The notes below the pieces were generated by a model. It was not told the origin of the DNA, ran no database searches, and saw only the letters and a program-made list of their open reading frames with translations. Made by a program: the position numbers and the translations under genes. A stretch of 64,000 nt of DNA from Stenotrophomonas ginsengisoli (lineage in GTDB: Bacteria > Pseudomonadota > Gammaproteobacteria > Xanthomonadales > Xanthomonadaceae): the NCBI RefSeq assembly GCF_001431485.1, contig NZ_LDJM01000002.1, positions 1-64,000 on the forward strand, in the 5' to 3' direction. Shown here piece by piece: positions 33,139-40,840 of this stretch; the first letter of the stretch is position 1, and each line of letters starts with the position of its first letter.

Positions 33139-34326
33139 ATGAGCGAGCAAGTCCTGCCCCCCAGCTGGCAACACGTAGGCCGCCACGACCTGTTCCCGGT
33201 CAGCGCGCACGATGACACCGCGCGCTTCGACTTCCTGGCCAACCTCAATGGCTACCTGGCCAGCCAGGTCAGCCCCAAGGTCAAGCAGTCCTACGACAAG
33301 CGGGTCAAGCCGGCATTCGAGAAGGCCGTCGGCCGCGAACCGGCCAGCCGCCATGAAGTGCGCAAGGCCATGGCCGGCGATCCGGTCTACCAGACCTGGA
33401 GTGCGCTGCGCCGCAGCTCGATGGAAATGCGCCAGCAGGCCGGCCGCTCGCTGGTGCTGCGCCAGGCCGATGCCCTGATCGACAAGGCCCGCCGCTACAA
33501 CCAGGCCGATGACGGCCTGAAGCTGGACGCCAGCGTGCAGGTGCCGCGCTACGCCAGCGCGGTGGACATCCACTGCATGCCCGGTGGCTACCACACCGAA
33601 CTGACTGCCGATGACGTCACCGCGGCGGCCAACTACGACTGCGGCATCTTCGCCACCACCGGCGGCATGCTCGGCCGTTACAACGATGGCGGCGGCCAGG
33701 CCCTGGCCCAGTGGCTGGCCGAGCACCACCCGGACTTCAAGCCCAAGCGCATCCTGGATATCGGCTGCACCGTCGGCCACAACATCGTGCCGCTGGCCCA
33801 GGCCTTCCCGGAGGCCGAGGTGATCGCCATCGACGTGGCCACCCCGATGCTGCGCTACGCCCATGCCCGCGCCCGCTCGCTGGGGGTGAACAACATCACC
33901 TTCGTGCAGGCCAATGGCGAGGCGCTGGACTTCCCCGATGGCCACTTCGACATCGTCATGACCTCGATGTTCTGGCACGAGACCAGTTCCAAGGCCATGC
34001 CCAGGATGCTCGGCGAATGCCACCGCGTGCTGGCCGCAGGCGGCCTGACCGCCCACCTGGAACAGCCGCAGTACCACGGCATGGACCCGTACGAGCAGTT
34101 CATCCGCGACTGGGATGCCTACAACAACAACGAGCCGTTCTGGAGCGTCATGCACGAGTACGACCTGCAGGACATGATGACCAAGGCAGGCTTTGCCCCG
34201 CAGCAGTACTTTGAAACCAAGATCCGCGGTGTGGTTGACCGCGACATCTTCCCGGTGGCCAGCGAAAAGGGCGAGGACCACGGTCGCGCCGCCCTGTGGA
34301 CGATGTTCGGAGCGTGGAAAGCATGA
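33139..34326 (+). CDS. Class I SAM-dependent methyltransferase
   Basis: 395 residues. A ~200-residue N-terminal extension of unknown fold precedes a Rossmann methyltransferase domain: motif I 'RILDIGCTVGHNIVPLA' (about residue 212), 'AEVIAIDVATPMLRYAHARA', 'FVQANGEALDFPDGHFDIVM', and 'ECHRVLAAGGLTAHLEQPQY'. It is the type acting on small molecules (UbiE/COQ5-like). It heads a rightward operon: the next gene starts within its stop codon (ATGA). In this catabolic context it may O- or N-methylate an intermediate or a signal; the substrate is unknown. One copy of the ATATAGCTATA element lies in its promoter. Confidence 0.85.
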   Translation: MSEQVLPPSWQHVGRHDLFPVSAHDDTARFDFLANLNGYLASQVSPKVKQSYDKRVKPAFEKAVGREPASRHEVRKAMAGDPVYQTWSALRRSSMEMRQQAGRSLVLRQADALIDKARRYNQADDGLKLDASVQVPRYASAVDIHCMPGGYHTELTADDVTAAANYDCGIFATTGGMLGRYNDGGGQALAQWLAEHHPDFKPKRILDIGCTVGHNIVPLAQAFPEAEVIAIDVATPMLRYAHARARSLGVNNITFVQANGEALDFPDGHFDIVMTSMFWHETSSKAMPRMLGECHRVLAAGGLTAHLEQPQYHGMDPYEQFIRDWDAYNNNEPFWSVMHEYDLQDMMTKAGFAPQQYFETKIRGVVDRDIFPVASEKGEDHGRAALWTMFGAWKA

Positions 34327-34688
34327 GCAACACGATTGACCCCATCAGCCAGGCCGGTACCCGCGCCAAGGGCAAGCGTCCCTACTTCTTCAAGGACGCC
34401 GATGTCGAGCGCCTGCTCGGTATCGTCATGGCGGTGGCCATGGAAAACGCAGTAACCCGCCAGCGCCTGGACGCGCTGGAACGGCTGGTCGAGCAAAAGG
34501 GATTGCTCACCCGCCAGGAGCTGGAACAGTTCACCCCGGACCGCACGGCAGAAGCCGAGCGCACGGTGTGGATGAAGGAATATATCGCCCGGGTGCTGCG
34601 CATCGTGCAGCAGGAAACCGAAGCGATCGAAGGCGGTGCTATGGACGTGCCGATGGAAGAAGTGATGGATGCACTTCGCAATGACTGA
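34323..34688 (+). CDS. 121-residue hypothetical coupled to the methyltransferase
   Basis: It starts at ATG 34323 overlapping the methyltransferase stop. The product is a charged, mostly helical protein: 'KRPYFFKDADVERLLGIVMA', 'RQRLDALERLVEQKGLLTRQ', 'ELEQFTPDRTAEAERTVWMK', then a helical tail. The phrase 'ALERLVEQKGLLTRQELE' faintly recalls the N-terminal helix of nitrile hydratase subunits, but no metal-binding Cys motif is present, so I make no functional call. It is perhaps a small partner of the methyltransferase. Confidence 0.65.
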   Translation: MSNTIDPISQAGTRAKGKRPYFFKDADVERLLGIVMAVAMENAVTRQRLDALERLVEQKGLLTRQELEQFTPDRTAEAERTVWMKEYIARVLRIVQQETEAIEGGAMDVPMEEVMDALRND

Positions 34689-34744
34689 GACCTGCGCCGA
34701 GGCCAGGCCTCAAATCTGACATCAACACGACAAAGAGAACCGTT

Positions 34745-35251
34745 ATGCCGAACATGCAGCTGCACATGCCGATCCTGGCCCGCCACGAAGGCATCTGGGA
34801 TGGCTTCTACCGCTACTACGATGCCGACGGCAACAAGATCGACGAGCACAAGTCGCGCCTGATCTGCCGCTTCACCGACGACGAAGCCGTTCCCTACCAC
34901 CAGACCAACCACTACAGCTGGGACGATGGCAAGGTGGAAGTGCGTGACTTCGCCACCCGCTACGAGTTCGGCCGCGTCATCTTCGACAACGAGCTGATCT
35001 ACGGCTGGGCTGCCGAAGTGCCGCTGGACGACTTCCACCGCACCGTGATGCTGTACTGGAAGCGCAAGGGCGAGGAAGGCCTGGAACTGTACGAAATGAT
35101 CCAGATCTCCGACTGCGGCCAGCTGCGCAACCGCGTGTGGCACTGGTACAAGAACGGCGTGCTGGTCCAGCGCACCCTGATTGACGAAAAGTTCGTCAGC
35201 AAGGACTGGCAGAAGGTGACCGGCCACAGCTTCAACGGCGAAGCCATCTGA
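34745..35251 (+). CDS. 168-residue lipocalin-like (DUF3598-type) hypothetical
   Basis: No signal peptide. Alternating beta strands with many aromatic residues: 'MPILARHEGIWDGFYRYYDA', 'RLICRFTDDEAVPYHQTNHY', 'FATRYEFGRVIFDNELIYGW', 'LYEMIQISDCGQLRNRVWHW'. The N-terminal HEGxWxGxY pattern is that of DUF3598/lipocalin-like binding proteins. It is encoded between the 121-aa gene and the nitrilase-like gene and is followed by a terminator. It could bind the small, possibly hydrophobic, pathway compound in the cytoplasm. The family call is tentative. Confidence 0.6.
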   Translation: MPNMQLHMPILARHEGIWDGFYRYYDADGNKIDEHKSRLICRFTDDEAVPYHQTNHYSWDDGKVEVRDFATRYEFGRVIFDNELIYGWAAEVPLDDFHRTVMLYWKRKGEEGLELYEMIQISDCGQLRNRVWHWYKNGVLVQRTLIDEKFVSKDWQKVTGHSFNGEAI

Positions 35252-35288
35252 TGACGGCACCACGCCGCCATTGATCTTCGCAACACCG

Positions 35289-35327
35289 CGCAACCCCGGA
35301 CGGTAACGCCCGGGGTTGTGTCTTTCC
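35289..35327 (+). terminator. Terminator or attenuator before the nitrilase-like gene
   Basis: CAACCCCGG pairs with CCGGGGTTG around an 11-base loop and is followed by TGTCTTTCC. It lies 40 bases after the 168-aa gene and 16 bases before the nitrilase-like gene's start, so it may lower read-through into it. Confidence 0.65.
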
Positions 35328-35342
35328 ATTACGAGGTAACAG

Positions 35343-36485
35343 ATGAGCAACTCCAGGAGACAGTTCCTTTCCGGTGCCGCAGGCCTGGCCGCCCTTGGTG
35401 TGGCCGGCCCTTCCCTGCTCGGTGCCAGCGCACCGGCGCAGGCGGCCATGGGCAAGGGCCCGGACACGCCCAACCAGCGTGACGACGGCACCTACGACGT
35501 GGTTGAACTGGCAAAGCCGGCCTGGATGCTCGGCCTGGTGCAGTCGCGCGTGCACAGCTTCGATGCCAAGGAATGGAAAGCCGGCACCCGCCGCAACCTG
35601 GCCCACATGCTGGACCTGATCGACAAGGCCCACTACCACGCCAAGCCGGACCTGCTGCAGTTCCACGAGTTCCCGCTGACCGGCTGGCGCAAGTGGACCC
35701 GCAACGAAATCCTGAAGTTCGCCATCACCATCCCCGGTGAGGAAACCGAGGCCATTGCCGCCAAGGCACGCCAGTACGGCACCTGGATCGTGTTCGGCGC
35801 CTACGCCACCGATCCGGACTGGCCGGGCCACGTGCTGTCGATCACCACGATCATCAACGACAAGGGCGAGATCGTCGACAAGCACTGGAAGGCACGCAAC
35901 CTCAAGGGCGCCTTCCCGGATTTCGAGCTGTTCACCACCACTACCTACGACGTGCTGGACCGCTACGTGGAAATGTACGGCCGCGATGCCGTGGTGCCGG
36001 TTACCCGCACCCCGCTGGGCAACATCTGCACCTCCTCCACCCAGCGTGAGCCGGAGCTGTTCCGCGCGATGGCCCTGAAGGGCGCGGAAATCTTCCTGCG
36101 CACCGCTTCGGGCGGCTTCTCGCCGCTGGACGTGCAGGCCTGTGCGCTCTACAACGGCGTGTACTCGTCCATCGTCAACAACTCCATCTCCCCGGACAAC
36201 GGCCCCTACTTCGATGACCCGGGTTCGGGCGGCACCGCCGTCTACGGCCCGCAGGGCACCGTGGTGGCCGAAGCCGCCGGCGCCCACGAAACCCTGGTGC
36301 TGGCCAGCATCCCGATCGGCACCCTGCGCGCACGCAAGCGCCAGCCGGTGATGCACGCCGACCTGTACAACGACATCTACGCCAACTACCGCAGTGCCTA
36401 CGCCCCCAACCTGTGGGAAGAGCACCTGCCCGAGTCGCTGGAAGATGCCGCCCAGTACATCCGCGGCAAGTCGCGCTGGAAGTGA
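35343..36485 (+). CDS. Tat-exported nitrilase-superfamily (C-N) hydrolase
   Basis: 380 residues. The N-terminal twin-arginine signal ('MSNSRRQFLSGAAGLAALGV', ending in 'APAQAAM') predicts periplasmic export. The C-N hydrolase triad is visible: Glu in 'LLQFHEFPLTG', Lys in 'DKHWKARNLKG' and Cys in 'LGNICTSSTQREPELFRAMA'. Members hydrolyse nitriles, amides or N-carbamoyl compounds. An exported nitrilase is unusual, since most are cytosolic. Together with the Tat-exported amine oxidase it suggests that part of this pathway runs in the periplasm. Confidence 0.85.
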   Translation: MSNSRRQFLSGAAGLAALGVAGPSLLGASAPAQAAMGKGPDTPNQRDDGTYDVVELAKPAWMLGLVQSRVHSFDAKEWKAGTRRNLAHMLDLIDKAHYHAKPDLLQFHEFPLTGWRKWTRNEILKFAITIPGEETEAIAAKARQYGTWIVFGAYATDPDWPGHVLSITTIINDKGEIVDKHWKARNLKGAFPDFELFTTTTYDVLDRYVEMYGRDAVVPVTRTPLGNICTSSTQREPELFRAMALKGAEIFLRTASGGFSPLDVQACALYNGVYSSIVNNSISPDNGPYFDDPGSGGTAVYGPQGTVVAEAAGAHETLVLASIPIGTLRARKRQPVMHADLYNDIYANYRSAYAPNLWEEHLPESLEDAAQYIRGKSRWK

Positions 36486-36510
36486 GTTTCCTGCGGGCTT
36501 GACTGCATAC

Positions 36511-36540
36511 AACAACGGCGCCGAAAGGCGTCGTTGTTGG
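36511..36540 (+). terminator. Terminator of the AACAACGGCGCC family
   Basis: AACAACGGCGCC-GAAA-GGCGTCGTTGTT follows the nitrilase-like gene by 26 bases. The same stem recurs at 38377, 40466 and 40681, a repeated terminator type of this genome. Confidence 0.85.
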
Positions 36541-36596
36541 TTTCAGGCTTGCTGTCACTTGGAAAGTTCACTCTGACCCGAGTTTTCCGAGTTTTC

Positions 36597-37292
36597 CGCA
36601 TCCCGACCCAGGTGGCCTTCAGCCAGTCCACCCGCTGGCCGTCGCTGGATACCGACCGCGCCGAGGGCTGCATCCGCGACGTGGCGCATGCCTTCTCCAG
36701 CGAAGGCGGGCTGGCCGTGCTGTACGGCAACCTCGCCGCCGATGGCTGCGTGGTCAAGACCGCCGGCGTGGACGAATCCATCCACGTGTTCGAAGGCAAC
36801 GCCCGCGTCTATGAAAGCCAGGACGCCGCGGTCAAGGGCATCCTCGGCAACGAAGTGCAGGCCGGCGACGTGGTGGTGATCCGCTACGAAGGGCCGAAGG
36901 GCGGCCCGGGCATGCAGGAGATGCTGTACCCGACCAGCTACCTGAAATCCAAGGGGCTGGGCAAGGCCTGCGCGCTGCTCACCGACGGCCGCTTCTCCGG
37001 CGGCACCTCGGGCCTGAGCATCGGCCATTGCTCGCCGGAAGCAGCCGGCGGCGGCACGATTGGCCTGGTCCGCGACGGCGACCGCATCCTGATCGACATC
37101 CCGCAGCGCGGCATCAACCTGCTGGTGGACGACGCTGAGCTGACCCGTCGCCGCACCGAGCAGGAGGCCAAGGGCTGGAAGCCGGCGCAGGCCCGCCCTC
37201 GCAAGGTCAGCACCGCACTGAAGGCCTATGCCCTGCTCGCCACCAGCGCCGACAAGGGCGCCGTGCGTGACAAGGCCCTGCTCGACGGTTGA
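36597..37292 (+). pseudogene. ilvD: 3' fragment of ilvD (dihydroxy-acid dehydratase)
   Basis: About 230 residues match only the C-terminal third of IlvD: '[20 protein letters not shown]', '[20 protein letters not shown]', '[20 protein letters not shown]', '[20 protein letters not shown]', and the family's end '[20 protein letters not shown]'. Full-length enzymes are about 610 residues. The N-terminal part with two of the three Fe-S cysteines is absent. Similarity starts abruptly near 36597, directly after a block B terminator, so the catabolic DNA has replaced the 5' two-thirds. An open frame continues upstream to an ATG at 36534, but that part is unrelated. It cannot be functional; an intact ilvD must lie elsewhere if the strain is prototrophic. 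Confidence 0.9.
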
Positions 37293-37322
37293 CGCCGCGC
37301 GCGGGGGCGGCAGACTGGTGCG

Positions 37323-37919
37323 ATGGATACCACCCCGCCCCCCCTGATACCCCGCGCGATCTGCCACTGGAACGACCAGCCCTACCGGCTGACAGAGGCG
37401 CAGCTGGGTGCGTTCGTCGATGAGCACATCCCTGCCCTGATCTGGGACTTCGACATCCAGGCCGAACGCATCGACCCCGATGACGTGCTGCTGGACGAAG
37501 ACGACCTGCCACCGGACAGCCTGCACCTGCGCGTCCACGACTGCCCCGCCTTCCACAGCGGCCCGGGCGAAGTGACGCGCTGGAATGACATCGCGGGCAA
37601 ACACATTGCGCTGACCGGCGAGGACGAACCGGAAGTGCTGGTCTACACCGGCGAGCATCTCGGCCTGACCGACGGCGCCTTCGAGCTGCGCGAGATCGAC
37701 GGCCGGCTGTGGATCCACCTGCACGGACACTGCGATGGCATGCACGGCCCGGCGCGCATCGTGCTGGATGCACCGCTGGACTTCGGCACGATCGCCTGCG
37801 GCCGCAGCGACGAAGCCCATGCACGCGCGCGCATCGCCAGCGTAGTGGACCCGGCGCACTACACCTTTGAAAGCGACCGCTATGGCGTGGCCCGCTTCAG
37901 GCCGATCGGGGGCCGCTGA
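37323..37919 (+). CDS. 198-residue acidic hypothetical
   Basis: It lies 30 bases after the ilvD fragment. The sequence is strongly acidic with several Trp and His: '[20 protein letters not shown]', '[20 protein letters not shown]', '[20 protein letters not shown]', '[20 protein letters not shown]'. No signal peptide or membrane segment is present and I recognise no family. Sitting between ilvD and an integron-integrase remnant, it may be a captured cassette or a local host gene. Confidence 0.6.
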   Translation: MDTTPPPLIPRAICHWNDQPYRLTEAQLGAFVDEHIPALIWDFDIQAERIDPDDVLLDEDDLPPDSLHLRVHDCPAFHSGPGEVTRWNDIAGKHIALTGEDEPEVLVYTGEHLGLTDGAFELREIDGRLWIHLHGHCDGMHGPARIVLDAPLDFGTIACGRSDEAHARARIASVVDPAHYTFESDRYGVARFRPIGGR

Positions 37920-37924
37920 GCGTC

Positions 37925-38095
37925 GGCCGCCATCCCCTCCGCCTGCGATGGCGTCACGGGCAACAGGTCCAGCGGGCTGCGGACACCGCCGGCGCCGCGC
38001 CCAAACACATGCGTATACAACTGCGTGGTCGTCACGTCCTTGTGCCCCAGCAGTTACTGCAAGGTACGGATATCGCATCCCGCATCGAGCAGGTG
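37925..38095 (-). pseudogene. Remnant of an integron-type tyrosine recombinase (IntI C-terminus)
   Basis: Read leftward, about 57 codons encode 'THLLDAGCDIRTLQ', a TAA stop, then '[20 protein letters not shown]' and '[16 protein letters not shown]'. This is the end of a tyrosine recombinase, with the catalytic HxxH/W and Tyr region (LLGHKD, LYTH) and the GVRSPLD tail typical of IntI integron integrases. The stop lies where relatives have Glu or Asp (TLQELLGH), and upstream similarity is lost near 38095 in a tandem duplication. It is clearly dead. In Xanthomonas the chromosomal integron lies beside ilvD, exactly as here. Confidence 0.8.
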
Positions 38096-38097
38096 CG

Positions 38098-38200
38098 TGA
38101 AAACACGATCCATGAAAACACGATCCAGAGTGTACTTCCAAGCGTCTCGCGTGCACTGAAAACACGATCCAGAGTGTACTTCCAAGCGTCTCGCGTGCAC
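38098..38200. repeat. Perfect 44-bp tandem duplication with a 14-bp partial copy
   Basis: The unit beginning TGAAAACACGATCC and ending GCGTGCAC occurs at 38113-38156 and again at 38157-38200 without mismatch. The first 14 bases occur once more at 38098-38111. Its inner part (GTGTACTTCC...GTCTCGCGTGCAC) is weakly inverted-repetitive. It interrupts the integrase remnant and may mark the recombination scar. Confidence 0.9.
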
Positions 38201-38376
38201 TCGAACGTCAGCTTTGATGTGCGCAGACAAGAACAGCGACATCCATGTCATAGACCGCCGCGCCCACAAGCCATGACGACACGCGGAACATATGGACGAG
38301 TCATTCGGACGAATCATCCGATGCATGCACCCCACCTAGCACGAGAACACCCTTCAGCGACGTGGCAGCTATGAAC

Positions 38377-38404
38377 AACAACGGCGCCCAAAGGCGCCGT
38401 TGTT
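38377..38404. terminator. AACAACGGCGCC-type hairpin
   Basis: A perfect 12-bp stem AACAACGGCGCC/GGCGCCGTTGTT with a CAAA loop, 33 bases past the end of the leftward GGDEF gene. Confidence 0.8.
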
Positions 38405-38437
38405 ACATGCAGCATCCAAGCAGATGGGCAACAGCCA

Positions 38438-39733
38438 TCAATCCACCGCCAGCTTCTTGCCACCGACAATCTCGGCCATGGTGCGTTGGCCGTGCAGGCG
38501 CACGCAGTTGCGGCCGGCATCCTTGGCCGCATACAGGGCCTTGTCGGCCGCCTTGATCACCGCATGCGGGCTGCTGCCGGCACGCTGGTCGGCCACGCCC
38601 ATGCTGGCGGTGACATGCACCACCGGGCCATTGCCGCCCTGGCCACGACGCTGGCTGCCTTGGGCGTCGTCGCGCCCCCGCTCGCTGCGGTTGCGCAGCT
38701 GCATCCGTGCCTGCTCGATGGCCATACGCACGTCTTCAATCGCCTCACGGGCAGTACGCGCATCGCGGCCATCGAACAGCAGGGTGAATTCCTCGCCACC
38801 GTAGCGGAACGCCCGGCCACCGCCGCCTACCCGGGCCAGGCGGCTTGCCACCAGTTTGAGCACCTCATCGCCGGCATCGTGGCCATGGGTGTCATTGAAC
38901 TTCTTGAAGTGGTCCACATCGACCATGGCGATGGTGTACTGGCTGCCCACCCGCTTGAGCGCCTCGTTCAAGGCGCGGCGGCCCGGCAGGCCGGTCAGGT
39001 CATCGCGGAAGGCCAGGTCAAAGGCCTCCTGCACGACAGCGCAGATCAGCAGGGCCATGGCCACCAGCGGCGTGGTCACCAGCACGGCCGGGGTCATGAA
39101 GATGCGTGGCAACATAACGTACATGCACAGCAGGGCCAGCAGCGCGGCAATGTCACAGGGCCGGCGCCGGCGGTGCGCACGCCAAGCCAGCGCCGCACCG
39201 AGCAGCAGGAACAGCCAACCCGGCAACTGCGCCAAGGCGCTGATATCGGTCTGCAGGGCGGGCCAGTGCACGTCGGAGATCATCCGCTGCATGCCTTCCG
39301 GGTTCTGCTGTGCCAGCAGCGAGAACGGCAGCAGCACACAGGCCAGGACCAGGCAGCGCAGGCCGATATCCCGCCTTGGCCGCCCGCGTTCGGGCCAGAA
39401 GGCCATGCCGGCAAACAGCAACGGCAGCCACAGGCTGATGCTGTGGAAGATCACCTGTGTGGCGGGCAGCAGCATCCCCGTACGCTGGAAGTGGGCCACC
39501 GGCACCTGCAGCAGCACCAGGCTGGCATACAGCAGCAACAGCTGGAACAACACGCGCACACGGCCATACAGCAGGCACAGACCACTGCCGATACCCAAAA
39601 CAATCAACGGCAGCACCCGGTGCATCTGGTTGCTGACATCACCCTCCCCCGCACTGCCCCACAGCAACACCCCCAGCCCAAGGGCCGGCACGGTGAACAG
39701 CAACGAGGCAATTTTTCGCAATACGGAAGTCAA
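38438..39733 (-). CDS. Membrane-bound GGDEF diguanylate cyclase
   Basis: About 431 residues. Six or seven hydrophobic helices in the first ~250 residues ('IASLLFTVPALGLGVLLWGS', 'PLIVLGIGSGLCLLYGRV', 'VLFQLLLLYASLVLLQVP', 'IAALLALLCMYVMLP') form a membrane sensor. A complete GGDEF domain follows ('DDLTGLPGRRALNEAL', 'AMVDVDHFKKFNDTHGHDAG', active site RYGGEEF). A Gly/Arg/Gln-rich insert ('QLRNRSERGRDDAQGSQRRG') interrupts the catalytic domain after GGEEF, which is unusual. No ATG fits; TTG 39733 with GGGA upstream is the best start. Product would be cyclic-di-GMP. Confidence 0.8.
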   Translation of the reverse strand: MTSVLRKIASLLFTVPALGLGVLLWGSAGEGDVSNQMHRVLPLIVLGIGSGLCLLYGRVRVLFQLLLLYASLVLLQVPVAHFQRTGMLLPATQVIFHSISLWLPLLFAGMAFWPERGRPRRDIGLRCLVLACVLLPFSLLAQQNPEGMQRMISDVHWPALQTDISALAQLPGWLFLLLGAALAWRAHRRRRPCDIAALLALLCMYVMLPRIFMTPAVLVTTPLVAMALLICAVVQEAFDLAFRDDLTGLPGRRALNEALKRVGSQYTIAMVDVDHFKKFNDTHGHDAGDEVLKLVASRLARVGGGGRAFRYGGEEFTLLFDGRDARTAREAIEDVRMAIEQARMQLRNRSERGRDDAQGSQRRGQGGNGPVVHVTASMGVADQRAGSSPHAVIKAADKALYAAKDAGRNCVRLHGQRTMAEIVGGKKLAVD

Positions 39734-39967
39734 CAGCGCATTCCCACAAACAACCGGCCAGCGCACACAGCGGCACAAGCGATGGACAGGTTGTTGGATA
39801 ACGGCCGCTGCATTGCCAGCTTTAGCCCGCATGGCTCTGCGCTGCGTACAGGCGCATGCGCTGCATGGGCCGGGCAATCCCCCAGCCGCCCGGCGTGGGG
39901 AGCGGATCACCTGGGCTGCACAGGCAGCGGGGTATCACTGCAGCCTCCAACGCCAAGGAGTTCGCAG

Positions 39968-40438
39968 ATGCCTATTACCCGGGCCAAAGCCACTACCCTG
40001 CTCAACCAGCGCGAGATGGCGCTGTTCGATGACAGCCGTGCCAATGCACTGCGCCAGCTGGATGAGAAAGCCCTGAGCGCCCGCATCACCCGTGCCCGTG
40101 CCGGCCGCGACCGTGCACGTGACCTGGTGCAGCGACAGACATTGAGCAGCCGCGATGCAACCGGCAGCAAGCGGGGAAACAGTGGCAACGCCAATGCCCG
40201 CAGCGCAGACAAGGCCGCGCTGATGGCCGATATCCTGGCCCGCTTCGAAGGCCAGCTGACCAAGTGCCAGGCCAGTACGGCCGGCCCTGCAATGACGTCC
40301 AAGCAGGCTCCCGCCAGCAAGGTAGCGAAGGCACCGGCCAAGGCCGTGCGCAAGGCCGCCCGACGCCGCACGGTGGTGCCGGCCACCGCCGCCAGCCTGA
40401 GCAAACCCAACCGCACCCGCCAACGCGTGGTGCTGTAA
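39968..40438 (+). CDS. 156-residue basic hypothetical with Ala/Lys/Arg-rich tail
   Basis: Start ATG 39968 with AAGGAG upstream. The N-terminal half is helical ('REMALFDDSRANALRQLDEK', 'ITRARAGRDRARDLVQRQTL'). The C-terminal third is a histone-like basic tail ('KAPAKAVRKAARRRTVVPAT'), suggesting nucleic-acid binding. I recognise no named family. An AACAACGGCGCC-type terminator follows. Confidence 0.7.
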   Translation: MPITRAKATTLLNQREMALFDDSRANALRQLDEKALSARITRARAGRDRARDLVQRQTLSSRDATGSKRGNSGNANARSADKAALMADILARFEGQLTKCQASTAGPAMTSKQAPASKVAKAPAKAVRKAARRRTVVPATAASLSKPNRTRQRVVL

Positions 40439-40465
40439 ACGCCTGCACGGCCTATGGCCAGAGCC

Positions 40466-40493
40466 ACCAACGGCGCCATCAGGCGCCGTTGTT
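40466..40493 (+). terminator. AACGGCGCC-type terminator after the basic hypothetical
   Basis: CCAACGGCGCC-ATCA-GGCGCCGTTGTT lies 27 bases after the gene's stop; it belongs to the same repeat family as 36511, 38377 and 40681. Confidence 0.75.
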
Positions 40494-40510
40494 ATGTGGG
40501 GGATCGGGAA

Positions 40511-40812
40511 GGCATCGCGGCGAGCGCCGCTCCCACAAAAGCATCCCGGCTTGGACCTCTCCTACAAAAGCATCGCGGCCAGGGCCGCTCCTACAAACAG
40601 CGCTGGTCTGTTTGGGCTGGGCTGGCCATTGCCGATCCAGCGGTAGGAGCGCATCCGGGCGCGACCGCTTGAGGCCATGAACACCAACGGCGCCAGAAGG
40701 CGCCGTTGGTGTGTTTGGCTATCGGCAAGGCATCGCGGCGAGCGCCGCTCCCACAAAAGCATCGCGGCCTGGGCCCCTCCTAGAAAAGCCATCGCGGACG
40801 GGGCCGCTCCCC
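40511..40812. repeat. REP-like repeat cluster
   Basis: About seven degenerate units of the form GCATCGCGGC-n-GCCGCTCCCACA occur at about 40511, 40539, 40568, 40643 (inverted), 40731, 40757 and 40788. The 40511 and 40731 units are identical over 27 bases. Another ACACCAACGGCGCC terminator hairpin (40681-40712) sits inside. This fills the 400-base space between two converging genes. Such repeats bind gyrase or stop transcription in related genomes. Confidence 0.85.
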
Positions 40813-40840
40813 CAGGCTGGGGCTAACACCAAGCCAGGTC

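Noticed and set aside
38200-38376. attC recombination sites of an integron array
   Set aside because: No GTTRRRY/RYYYAAC core pair was found by eye; only the integrase remnant is supported.
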